NCBI GenBank assembly: GCA_964423795.1
Contig: CAYRGC010000007.1
Coordinates: 1 to 57,882, forward strand
Origin: CAYRGC01 sp964423795
GTDB taxonomy: Bacteria; Patescibacteriota; Gracilibacteria; Peribacterales; Peribacteraceae
Direction of reading: 5' to 3'
DNA: 57,882 bases
The position numbers and the translations under genes were made by a program. The notes beneath the pieces were generated by a model, which did not search any database, was not told the DNA's origin, and was given only the letters and a program-made list of their open reading frames with translations. Shown in pieces: positions 24,637 to 33,600 of the stretch (its first letter is position 1; the number at the start of each line of letters is the position of its first letter).

Positions 24637-26331
24637 ATGCAACACTTCCGTTCACTCCGTTTCCGTCTCGTCGCGCTGCTCGGGCTCGTTTCCCTGATGC
24701 CCGCGTACGCGCTCGCGCTGACGTACGGCAACTCCTTTACCAGCGATTACCGCGACGCGCCGTTCTCGAAGGGCGAGAACGCAGGCATCGCCATCCTTAC
24801 CCAGATCGGCGCCGTCGAAGGCAACCCGGACGGCACGTTCCGCCCCGGCCGCACGCTCAATCGCGCCGAATTCACGAAGATCGTCCTTCTCGCCAAGGGC
24901 ATCGACGTCGGCGGGGGAGAGAATTGCTTCCCGGACGTCCGGGCATCGGACTGGTTCAGCCCCTACGTCTGCGAGGCGAAGGCCCGCAGGATCGTCCAGG
25001 GCAATCCGGACGGCCTCTTCCATCCGGATCGTCCGGTGAACTACGCCGAAGCCGTGAAGATCCTTGTGACGCTCTACGGCTACGAGCTTCCCGTCTTCCA
25101 GCAGAAGCAGTCGTGGGAGTGGTACACCCCCTACGTCCGCGCGACGATCGATAGCGGACTCGCGTTCTCCTCGAACGTCGATCCGGGCCTCTTCCTGACG
25201 CGCGGCCAGATGGCCCGCCTCGCCGCCGCCTTCGTGGCGGACGCGAAGGGCGAGCTGGACCTGTACCGCGATTTCGAGAAGGGAGTGACGCATTCATCGT
25301 CCTCTTCTTCCTCGAGCATGAGCAGCGGCTCCGTGAGCTTGAGCTCCTCGTCGCTCTCTTCCTCCTCCTCATCGTCCGTCTCCTCAACCTCGTCCAGGTC
25401 GTCGTCGGCCCAGGGCCTTTCGGCGGATTTCCCGGCAAGGAGCCGCTTCCTGATGCTCGGAGAACGCAGCCAGCCCATGGCGAGCGTGTCCGTGTTCGCC
25501 GAACTGGAGCCGATGTTCCTACGCAACGCACAGGTGCAGCTCGTCCAGCGCGAAGACGGCATCGACACGATGTTCCTCGTCGACGCCGACGGCGTCGAGA
25601 TCGGCCAACTCTCGCTCGATTCCCTCGCGGACAGCAATCGCCGCACGTGGACGGGCAACTTCACGGGTACCTACAAGATCAATAAGGGGGAGACCAAGGT
25701 CCTCGGCGTCGAGGTGCGCATGAAGCCCCGCGACGGCGGCGGCGTCTCCGACCGCCAGGTCCAGGTGAACACCATGCGCCTCTCCACGATCGGCGAGTGG
25801 TCCTCCGAGACGGTCACCACGACCCCGCCCACCTTCACCTTCCCGATCAGCCAGACCACGCAGGCACGCGTCACGTCCGTGGTCAACGCCCTGCCCGAGA
25901 CGGGCACGCTTCCGCTTGGCAACGACCAGTTGCTCGCGGCCTTCACGATCAGCGGCACGCACGTGCCCCAGGCGTCGCTCAAGCTCGAGACCGTCGAGTT
26001 CAACGTCAGCTCCCTTAACGTGAACACGTCCGGCTGGGAGCTCGGCACGCAGGAATCCCCCGACCGCACGCCCTGCACGGTGAACGGGACCACGGTGAGC
26101 TGCAGCGGCATCCCGGAGGGGATCGGCACGCTGACCGACGGCCCGCGCACGCTCAAGCTCTTCGCCGACGTGTCGCTGCCCGCGGGGACCGTGTCGCCCT
26201 CGCTCCAGGTGAGCATCAACCAGCCGGGCGGCATCAGCGATCTCGGCGCCATCCGCTGGAGCGACGGCTCGTCCACCTTCGGCTGGACCGAATTCGGCAC
26301 CCCGATCGCGAAGAGCACGAGCTGGAGATAA
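24637..26331 (+). CDS. S-layer homology (SLH) domain protein
   Basis: This 564-residue exported protein has a signal peptide ending near LMPAYALA. Three SLH-like repeats follow (about residues 30-210), marked by GNPDGTFRPGRTLNRAEF, GNPDGLFHPDRPVNYAEA and FLTRGQMARLAAA; these bind secondary cell-wall polymer. A serine-rich linker of about 50 residues leads to a beta-rich C-terminal region of 300 residues with no recognised family. It probably forms or anchors the S-layer. A TATAGT box lies 9 nt before the ATG, again suggesting a leaderless message. Confidence 0.93.
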   Translation: MQHFRSLRFRLVALLGLVSLMPAYALALTYGNSFTSDYRDAPFSKGENAGIAILTQIGAVEGNPDGTFRPGRTLNRAEFTKIVLLAKGIDVGGGENCFPDVRASDWFSPYVCEAKARRIVQGNPDGLFHPDRPVNYAEAVKILVTLYGYELPVFQQKQSWEWYTPYVRATIDSGLAFSSNVDPGLFLTRGQMARLAAAFVADAKGELDLYRDFEKGVTHSSSSSSSSMSSGSVSLSSSSLSSSSSSSVSSTSSRSSSAQGLSADFPARSRFLMLGERSQPMASVSVFAELEPMFLRNAQVQLVQREDGIDTMFLVDADGVEIGQLSLDSLADSNRRTWTGNFTGTYKINKGETKVLGVEVRMKPRDGGGVSDRQVQVNTMRLSTIGEWSSETVTTTPPTFTFPISQTTQARVTSVVNALPETGTLPLGNDQLLAAFTISGTHVPQASLKLETVEFNVSSLNVNTSGWELGTQESPDRTPCTVNGTTVSCSGIPEGIGTLTDGPRTLKLFADVSLPAGTVSPSLQVSINQPGGISDLGAIRWSDGSSTFGWTEFGTPIAKSTSWR

Positions 26332-26351
26332 CGGAGGGATAAAAGGGAGGA

Positions 26352-26384
26352 AAGGGGTAAAAGGAATACCTTTTATCCCTTTTT
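26352..26384 (+). terminator. Rho-independent terminator after the SLH gene
   Basis: A 13-bp stem (26352-26364 with 26369-26381, one G-T pair, 4-nt loop AATA) runs into a T-run. The hairpin is part of a longer purine-rich then pyrimidine-rich repeat at 26332-26400, similar to the one at 46790-46876. Confidence 0.8.
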
Positions 26385-26418
26385 CCCGTCTTTACCCTTT
26401 TTCCCCTCGCTCGTCCGA

Positions 26419-26446
26419 GTGACAGCAGCGCAAAAGCAGGGATAAT
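26419..26446 (+). promoter_or_regulatory. Promoter of gltX-murB
   Basis: GTGACA (26419-26424) and GATAAT (26441-26446) are 16 bp apart. The gltX ATG follows after 9 nt, so the message would be leaderless or nearly so. Confidence 0.65.
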
Positions 26447-26455
26447 GGCTCCGCG

Positions 26456-27922
26456 ATGCGCACCCGCTTCCCTCCCTCTCCCACCGGCTACCTCCACATC
26501 GGCGGACTCCGGACGGCTCTCTATAACGAGCTGCTCGCCCGCAAGACCGGCGGCACCTTCGTGCTGCGGATCGAGGACACGGACCGCGAGCGCAGCGTGC
26601 CCGGCGCGATCGAACAGATCGTGCGGAGCCTGCGCTGGGCGGGCGTGCACCCCGACGAGGGCGTGACGGAGAAGGACGGCGCGATCAGCCAAACGGGGGA
26701 CAAGGGGCCGTACATCCAGTCCGAGCGCCTCCCGATCTACCGCAAGCACCTGGACGAGCTCGTGACGAAAGGCCACGCCTATCCGTGCTTCTGCACGCCG
26801 GAACGCCTCGACGAGATGCGCAAGAAGCAGGAGCAGCTCAAGCAGGCGCCGATGTACGACCGGCAGTGCTTGCGCCTGCCGAAAGACGAGGTGCAGAAGC
26901 GCCTCTCCGCGGGCGAGAAGCACGTCTTCCGCCTGAAGATCCCGCACGAGCGCACGATCGCGTTCGTCGACGAAATCCGCGGAAAAGTGAGCTTCCAGGG
27001 ACACACGATCGACGACCAAGTGCTGCTCAAGAGCGACGGATTCCCCACGTACCACCTGGCGCACGTGGTGGACGATCACCTGATGGAAATGGACCTGATC
27101 CTCCGCGGCGAGGAGTGGCTGAGTTCGCTCCCGAAGCACCTCCTCCTCTTCGAGTACTTCGGCTGGACCGTGCCCAAGTACGCGCACCTGCCGCTGCTGC
27201 TCAACAAGGACCGCAGCAAGCTGAGCAAGCGGCAGAACGCCGTGTCCGTCGACGAGTACATCCAGAAGGGATACCTGCCCGAGGCGCTCCTGAACTTCCT
27301 CGCGCTCCTCGGTTGGAACCCCGGCACCGAGCAGGAGCTCTTCACGCACGAGGAGCTCATCCAGGCGTTCAGTCTCGAGCGCGTGCAGAAGGCGGGCGCG
27401 GTGTTCGATCCCGAAAAACTCGACTGGCTCCAGGGCCAGTGGATGCGGCGCATCCCGGCCGCCGACTTCGCCGACCGCATCCGGCCGCTTGTAGCGGAGA
27501 AGCATCCGGCCGCGAGGACGGACGCCGGGTTCGGCAAGAAGGCCGCGCTCATCCAGGAGCGCATCACCTTCTTCCACGAAGCCCCCGAGATGCTCTCGTA
27601 CTTCTACGCGGAGCCGTCGCCGACGCTCGAGGTGCTGACGAACGAGAAGCAGAAGGCGACGAAGGAAGCGTTGCCGGGCGTCTTCGCGACGCTGAAGGCG
27701 CTGCTCGCCGCGATCCCCGAAGCCGAGTGGACCACCGAGCGCCTGCTCGCGGACGCCAAGGCGGAAGTGGGGAAGGGACAGTGGAAGCTCGGACAGCTCC
27801 TCTGGCCGCTGCGCGCCGCGCTGACGGGCTTGCCCTTCAGCCCCGGCGCCGTGGAAGTGGCGGCAGTGCTCGGCAAGACGAAGACGATGGAACGCCTCGA
27901 GCGCGCGTCCGCCCTCGCCTGA
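26456..27922 (+). CDS. gltX: Glutamyl-tRNA synthetase
   Basis: This 488-residue class I enzyme charges tRNA-Glu (and tRNA-Gln if non-discriminating). The Rossmann fold carries the HIGH-type motif HIGG at residues 14-17 (PSPTGYLHIGGLRTAL), the family segment IEDTDRERSVPGA, and KLSKR near residue 255 as the KMSKS signature. The C-terminal helical anticodon-binding domain is complete and the length is standard. The stop is followed 1 nt later by the murB ATG, a clear two-gene operon. Confidence 0.98.
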   Translation: MRTRFPPSPTGYLHIGGLRTALYNELLARKTGGTFVLRIEDTDRERSVPGAIEQIVRSLRWAGVHPDEGVTEKDGAISQTGDKGPYIQSERLPIYRKHLDELVTKGHAYPCFCTPERLDEMRKKQEQLKQAPMYDRQCLRLPKDEVQKRLSAGEKHVFRLKIPHERTIAFVDEIRGKVSFQGHTIDDQVLLKSDGFPTYHLAHVVDDHLMEMDLILRGEEWLSSLPKHLLLFEYFGWTVPKYAHLPLLLNKDRSKLSKRQNAVSVDEYIQKGYLPEALLNFLALLGWNPGTEQELFTHEELIQAFSLERVQKAGAVFDPEKLDWLQGQWMRRIPAADFADRIRPLVAEKHPAARTDAGFGKKAALIQERITFFHEAPEMLSYFYAEPSPTLEVLTNEKQKATKEALPGVFATLKALLAAIPEAEWTTERLLADAKAEVGKGQWKLGQLLWPLRAALTGLPFSPGAVEVAAVLGKTKTMERLERASALA

Positions 27923-27923
27923 C

Positions 27924-28802
27924 ATGCAGATCCAGGACCTCGTCCCCGTCGGCCCGAAGACCACGATGAAGATCGGCGGACAGGCCCGCGCGTACGGCGA
28001 AGCGAAGACGAAGGAAGATATCGAACAAGCGCTTTCCGAAGCCAAAAACAGGAATCTTCCATTGATCCTTCTCGGCGGCGGCGCCAACACCATCTTCGCC
28101 GACGGCATCGTGGAGGCGCTCGTCGTGCGCATGAAGTACGACGGCATGACGATGGACAGAAACCTCGTCACGGTCGGCGCAGGAAAGATCATGGGCAGTC
28201 TCCTCAACGAACTCGCCGCGAAGGACCTCGACCTCTCCGCGCTCACCGGCATCCCGGGAACGGTGGGCGGCTCGATCTTCGGCAACGCCGGTCAGGGCCC
28301 GAAGGGGATCTGGATCGACGCGTATGTCGAATCGGTGACGGCGCTCATCGACGAGAAGTGGAAAACCTTTTCGAAGACCGAGTGCGGTTTCCGCTACCGC
28401 GAGAGCGTTTTCAAGGATCTGAACCACGAGGGGAAAACCGTCGTGATCTGGGAGGCGACCCTCCGCGTGCCCTCGCGTCCGGCCGCCGAGATCAAGGCGG
28501 AGATCGAGACTCTCCTGAAGAAACGCATCGAGACGCAGCCGCACCTGAAGACGGCGGGCTCGTGCTTCAAGGCGCTCCCCGACGGCACTCCCGCGTGGAA
28601 GCTCATCGACGCCGCGGGCCTGCGCGGCAAGCGCGTCGGCGGCATCGAGATCGCCCAGAAGCACGCCAACTTCCTCCTCAACGTGGAACAGGCGACCTTC
28701 GAAGACGCGCTCAACGCGACTTCCCTCATCCGCGAGAAGGTGCCCGAGATCGCGGGGATCGAAATGCGCTTCTATGGGAACGACGGACGGCTGGCGGCGT
28801 GA
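27924..28802 (+). CDS. murB: UDP-N-acetylenolpyruvoylglucosamine reductase
   Basis: This 292-residue FAD enzyme reduces UDP-GlcNAc-enolpyruvate to UDP-MurNAc with NADPH, the second committed step of peptidoglycan synthesis. FAD-binding segments are LPLILLGGGANTIF and LTGIPGTVGGSIFGNAG. The active-site segment is TAGSCFKALPDG, and the C-terminal IEMRFYG supplies the usual Glu. Length fits the short type II form. It is transcribed with gltX; murA and murG are about 19 and 16 kb downstream. Confidence 0.97.
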   Translation: MQIQDLVPVGPKTTMKIGGQARAYGEAKTKEDIEQALSEAKNRNLPLILLGGGANTIFADGIVEALVVRMKYDGMTMDRNLVTVGAGKIMGSLLNELAAKDLDLSALTGIPGTVGGSIFGNAGQGPKGIWIDAYVESVTALIDEKWKTFSKTECGFRYRESVFKDLNHEGKTVVIWEATLRVPSRPAAEIKAEIETLLKKRIETQPHLKTAGSCFKALPDGTPAWKLIDAAGLRGKRVGGIEIAQKHANFLLNVEQATFEDALNATSLIREKVPEIAGIEMRFYGNDGRLAA

Positions 28803-28825
28803 TAGCGAACCACATGCATGCTCGT

Positions 28826-28895
28826 GAACCGCACGGACGAAGCCGTGCTGCTCAAAATATTATCGTAGCCGCATGGCTTCGCCCATGCGGCGGTT
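28826..28895. repeat. Inverted pair of REP-like hairpins upstream of a RAYT gene
   Basis: One hairpin has arms GCACGG/CCGTGC (28831-28848) and loop ACGAAG. The other, with a 5' GTAG (28865-28868), has arms CCGCATGG/CCATGCGG (28869-28890) and loop CTTCGC. On opposite strands the two share loop CTTCGY and a following GGTTC, so they are the same element in head-to-head order, like a BIME. The GTAG plus hairpin layout is that of classical REP sequences. Confidence 0.75.
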
Positions 28896-28980
28896 CCGCG
28901 AGAACGAGGAACGGACTTTATCGCGATACACAAAGGAAATTCCTGAGGCAGTGCAACCCTTCTCTTACTGGCGACTATCC

Positions 28981-29442
28981 ATGTTCATGAGAAGGCGCGA
29001 TCGTCACCCCATGACACAGCGTCACTTCATTCAAAATGACGTCACCATGCATGTAACGACGGTGACGAGGAATCGATATCCATTCTTTGCGGATCCGACT
29101 GTCGCGCGCGAAGCCGTGGAAACACTTTATCGTGTGCAATCGACTCATCCCTTTTTCCTCTACGCATTCGTCGTTATGCCGGATCACATCCATCTGCTCG
29201 TACACATTCCTTTTCCACAAAAGATTTCCGCAATCCTCGGCACATTCAAATCCGGGCTGACCTTCAATGCGGGAATACCTCGGCTATGGCAGCCTCGATA
29301 TCACCTGCGCATTTCCAGAAACCCGTGGCGGACGAAAGAATATATCCATAACAATCCTGTTCGTGCCCGACTGAGCCCGACACCCGACTTGTATCCGTGG
29401 TCCTCGGCATCGGGCAGATGGGATATATCTGCTTTGGAATAA
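28981..29442 (+). CDS. REP-associated tyrosine transposase (RAYT, Y1/HUH family)
   Basis: This 153-residue protein belongs to the IS200-like Y1 transposase superfamily that cuts single-stranded REP DNA. The HUH motif lies in VVMPDHIHLLVHIP and the catalytic Tyr in EYIHNNPVRARL; both are intact. The region between WQPRYHLRISRN and the Tyr helix is a few residues shorter than usual, so activity is likely but not assured. Its G+C is lower than its neighbours, consistent with acquisition. REP-like hairpins lie about 90 nt upstream and another palindrome 11 nt downstream. The start could also be ATG 29011. Confidence 0.92.
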   Translation: MFMRRRDRHPMTQRHFIQNDVTMHVTTVTRNRYPFFADPTVAREAVETLYRVQSTHPFFLYAFVVMPDHIHLLVHIPFPQKISAILGTFKSGLTFNAGIPRLWQPRYHLRISRNPWRTKEYIHNNPVRARLSPTPDLYPWSSASGRWDISALE

Positions 29443-29452
29443 TTCCAAAAAA

Positions 29453-29494
29453 CCGCACCCACGTCCTTCGACTTCGCTCAGAATGAGGGTGCGG
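29453..29494. repeat. Palindromic repeat between RAYT and ssb
   Basis: Arms CCGCACCC (29453-29460) and GGGTGCGG (29487-29494) enclose the core TCCTTCGACTTCGCTCAGAA. The arms vary between copies while the core stays constant, as at 184, 20499 and 16857. Confidence 0.85.
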
Positions 29495-29515
29495 CTAATG
29501 TACGAAAAATGGCTT

Positions 29516-30394
29516 TCAGAACGGCAAATCCTCCGGCTTGATCTCCGAAGCGTACTGCATCGTAGGGATGGGAGCGTCCTGCGACTGCGAGGCGACGTCG
29601 GGGGACGACTGCGCGAACGAGTCTCCGCCGGAGCGTCCCTGGTTCATCGCGCCGGGCGTGAACTGGATGTTCTGGGAGACGGACGGGTTCTTCACGCCGA
29701 GGAGCGACACGGCTTCCGCGATGATCTCGGTCGTCGTGCGCTTGCTGCCTTCCTTCGTTTCCCAGCTGCGCGTCTGCACGCGGCCGGAGACGAAGACGCG
29801 GTTGCCCTTGCGGACGGACTTGCTCACCTGCTCGGCGAGCGCGCCCCAGACGACGACATTGTGAAACTCGGTGCGCTCGCGGTCCTGGTTGGTGGCACGG
29901 TCCTTCCACTTCTCGTTGGTGGCCACGCCGAGCGTGAGCACCTGCTGGCCGCTCGTGGTGGTGCGCATCTCCGGATCTCGCGTGACGTTGCCGACGACGT
30001 CGGCGCGGTTGACGCCCTGGATCAGCTGGGAAGCGCCTTCCGGTGCGGAAATCTGGCCGTCCTTGGGATCGAGCATGATCATGTCGAGCGCGACGATCTT
30101 CGTCTTGCTGCGCTTCTCGGCGGTCTTCTCATCCTCCCAACTCTCGGTCTGCAAACGACCCGAGATGAAGAGCTGGCTGCCGGCGCGCACGAACTTGCTG
30201 GCGACTTCCGCCATCGGCCCCCAGAGGGTGACCGTGTGGAACCCGCGGCCGTCGAGCATCTCGCCGGACTCGGTCTTGAACTGGTAGGGCACGACGAGGT
30301 TGAGATCGGTCACGCTCGTGCCGCCCGGCGTCTGACGGACGCTGACGGGCTGCGTTTGGTATCCGATGATTTGTACGCGATTGAAGGAGAACAT
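29516..30394 (-). CDS. ssb: Single-stranded DNA-binding protein with two OB folds
   Basis: This 292-residue protein contains two SSB OB folds in tandem. The first starts MFSFNRVQIIGYQTQPVS and includes FHTVTLWGPMAEVASKFV. The second starts NRADVVGNVTRDPEMRTTTS and includes FHNVVVWGALAEQVSKSV. A disordered Gln/Ser/Pro tail ends KPEDLPF, the partner-docking tip. Ordinary bacterial SSBs have one OB fold and act as tetramers; a two-fold SSB would act as a dimer, as in Deinococcus. The chosen ATG fits the first strand; the frame remains open upstream but is unconserved. Confidence 0.95.
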   Translation of the reverse strand: MFSFNRVQIIGYQTQPVSVRQTPGGTSVTDLNLVVPYQFKTESGEMLDGRGFHTVTLWGPMAEVASKFVRAGSQLFISGRLQTESWEDEKTAEKRSKTKIVALDMIMLDPKDGQISAPEGASQLIQGVNRADVVGNVTRDPEMRTTTSGQQVLTLGVATNEKWKDRATNQDRERTEFHNVVVWGALAEQVSKSVRKGNRVFVSGRVQTRSWETKEGSKRTTTEIIAEAVSLLGVKNPSVSQNIQFTPGAMNQGRSGGDSFAQSSPDVASQSQDAPIPTMQYASEIKPEDLPF

Positions 30395-30603
30395 GGCGCT
30401 GTGGGGGATGGGAGTAGAGGATGTCACGGTGGTAGCGCGTACCGCTGTTGACGTGGACGAACGTACACCTCTGCCCTGAAGGACGCCAACAGTTCCTCCT
30501 TGTCTTTTATCGGAAATGATTTCTGGAATATCGAAGAATGGATACGGCACGATGCTTCCGTCTTTCTTCAAGTACCGGATGGGAGTTTTTGGCTGTGTGA
30601 CGC

Positions 30604-30632
30604 TGTGAAGTCACTGCGGATTCTGGTAGAAT
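30604..30632 (+). promoter_or_regulatory. Promoter of the secreted-protein cluster
   Basis: TAGAAT at 30627-30632 is preceded 17 bp upstream by a weak TGTGAA. The predicted mRNA 5' end falls at or near the ATT at 30639, which begins an in-frame signal peptide. Confidence 0.55.
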
Positions 30633-30638
30633 CAAGAG

Positions 30639-33600
30639 ATTTCCAACACACACGTCCTTCGCCGGCTTTTCCCGAAGGTTTTCCCGATCTGTGCGGGACT
30701 CTCTTCGCTCCTCGTCGCGCTTCCCGCGGTCGCCGAACTCTATCAGGTCCCGACGGGTCCCGGACTCTCACTGGAGACGATCGAGGATACCGTGAAAAAC
30801 GTCCTGCCCGAGAAGCTCGGCGGCGGCGCGTGCGGCTGGGTGAACAGCGAAGAGCACGTGGGGGAGACGGTCGGAGAGGGAAAGGTCGCCAAGGTCCTGG
30901 GCCTGCCGGGCCGCGACGGCGATCCGCTCGGCTTCCTGCAGTCGGGAATGGCGAAGCGCAAAGACGAGTTCCTGTATCCGAAGAACGCCACGGGCCTCAC
31001 CACGGTCTGCCCGCGCGTGAAATCCAAGGACAACGGGGCGCCGACGGTGGACTGGAGCGTGTGGCGCGATCCGGGGGATGACGATGACGACGACACCTGC
31101 GATCCCACGGAGGCGCTGCCGGGAAGGGACGACGTGGAGGGAAAGTTCGTCCCTCACACCTGCACGCTGCCCAAGTTCGCCGATCCGGTCTGCAACGACG
31201 GACCCGATCAGGGGGGCGACGACCTGACGCCGCGCAAATGCCTGGCCACGTGCGAGTGGATGAACCGTTTCCTCATCCGCGATTGCCGCGAGTTCGAGGA
31301 CGTGCAGATCGAAATTCCCATCAGCCGGAGCACCGGCCTTCCGCCGGACGTGGCTCCGCCGACGCGACTGCAGATCCCGACGCCGATCGACGTACAGAAT
31401 CCGACGGACGTTCCGCCGCAACGCATTCAATTCGATACTCCGCTGCGCATCGATACGCAGGCGAACCGCGGCTCGCGCTTCCTGGCGCAGCTGGGGCCGA
31501 GCGAGCCCATCGAGATCCTGATACCGATCCAGGTCGATACTCCGCCGGATTCGTCGCCGATCGACGACACCGGCCTCATCCCGCCGGTGCCCGATCCCGT
31601 GGAACCCGATCCCGAACCGAACCAGGAGGAGCCGGACCCGACCCCGGATTCCCCGACGGAACCCGATCCCCAGCCGCAACCCGAACCGGATCCCGTGCTC
31701 CTGCCCGATCCCGAGCCGACGATCACCGTGACCGTCCGGCGCTGCAAGACGTGGGGCGAGCGGTATCTGTGCACCGGCCACTGGGTTCCGGAACTGCAGC
31801 AGGACGAGACCGCGCAGTCGGTGGCCGAATACCCCAACTGCCGCGTATGCACCGGCGACGAGTGCCGCTGCCCCGGCCCGGGCTGCCGGCGCGCGCCTCC
31901 GGCACCGGAGGCCGGCGGCAACGACTACGATCCCGAGGACACGGGCCAGGACCGGCCGGCGTACCAGTCGTTCTACCGCGAGTACGTGGGGACGACCGAG
32001 CGCGCGAGCCTCCCCGAGACCCCCGATGACCAACTGAGCCGCTTCGGCACCGAGGACCTGTGCCTGAGCCTGGATCGCGAACGCCAGAACCAGCGGGAGA
32101 ACGAATGCGTGGTCGCCGCGTGCTACGGCATCTACCCGGAGGAGCACGACTGGCGCGACGAGAAGGCGACGGGGCAAGACGAACGCTGCGTGCTCCGCTT
32201 CCCCCACGTGGACAACCTCGAAAACACGCAGGGGAACGCGGACGCGTCCAGCATCGAAACGCTCGATGACGAACCGATCGCCAACCGCCGGCCGGCCGAG
32301 GAAAATAGCCCGTGGGATCCCGTGCTGCAGACGATGTCGTTCCTCAGCGGCAGCCTGAGCACGACGCTCGGAACGACCATCCTCTCGCCCGACACCGTCG
32401 TCGTGCGCGCCAAGACCGCGTACACGGAGGAGAACACCCTGCCGAACGGCAACTATCAGAACGCCACCGACGATACCGCGGACGGAACGCGAACCGGCGA
32501 CGGGCGCTTCGTCACGCGTTGGATCCAGGGTCTCCTCACGGGTATCCAGGAAGCGCTGACGCCGCCCGTGGTGCGCGTTCGGCTGCCCGCCGTGTGGGAA
32601 CGCTTCCTCCCGCAGGCGACGGAAACGGAGACGCTTCCCGACCTCACCTCCCCCGAGAACCGCACGCTGCCCATCGACCTGCAGCTTCGGGCCGGCCCGG
32701 GTCTCATGGATTCGCTCAGCGGACTCTTCCAGCAGATCCTGACGCTCCGCGACGAGGACATCCCCGTCGTCGTTCCGCTCGGATCGCGCATCGACTTCGA
32801 GAAGCGCGCGCTCGATTGGGAGCGCTACAAGCGGGAGCGCGAGGAGCGCGGACTCGAGGTGCCCGACGAGATCGAGACGATCGCGGCGCGGCTGCGCGAC
32901 TACGCGAGCCAGATCGACCAAGTCCGCTCGATCCGCGCGCAACTGCCGCTCTACCTGGCGATGATCGTCGAAAAGCAGGGAGAGGCGATCACGCGCATCG
33001 ACGATTGGATCCGGGCCAACGCCGACCGGTACCGCGAGATCCTCGCCGCCCAGGGCGGCCGGGAGGAAATCTCCGACCTGGCGAAGAAGCTGACCAAGGA
33101 ACTGAATGACTTCGACCGCATCAACACCCCGTGGTGCCGCAACGAGTACTTCACACGCACGCTCGAGGCCCTCAACGCCTGGATCCCGGGATGGCCGGTG
33201 CCGCCGAAGGGCTCGTGCACGCCGACGGAGGATACGCTGCCGCTCATCTGCATCGAAAACGAGCAGAAGGACATGGTGTTCGACCTGACGACGCTCGCCG
33301 TGCAACCGGGCGCGCTCGTGGTGCCGTCGTTCCACGTCGTGGCGATCGCGCTCGCGCTGCCGTCGCCGCCGAGCGACCCGTACGTGGATATCGATCCGGA
33401 CGCCGTCCATCTCCCGCCGCCGTGGGACGTGGCCCAGATTTCCTGGGACGAGATGCTCACGCCCACCTTCGAAGCGATCGGTGACGGCCCGGACCTTCCG
33501 CCGTTGCCGGAATTCGATCCGTCGTCGATCCGCCCCTCCCTGGAACGCGCCGTCGAGTTGCTGAAAAAGCGCAACCTGACCTACGCCGCCTTCTGGAAGA

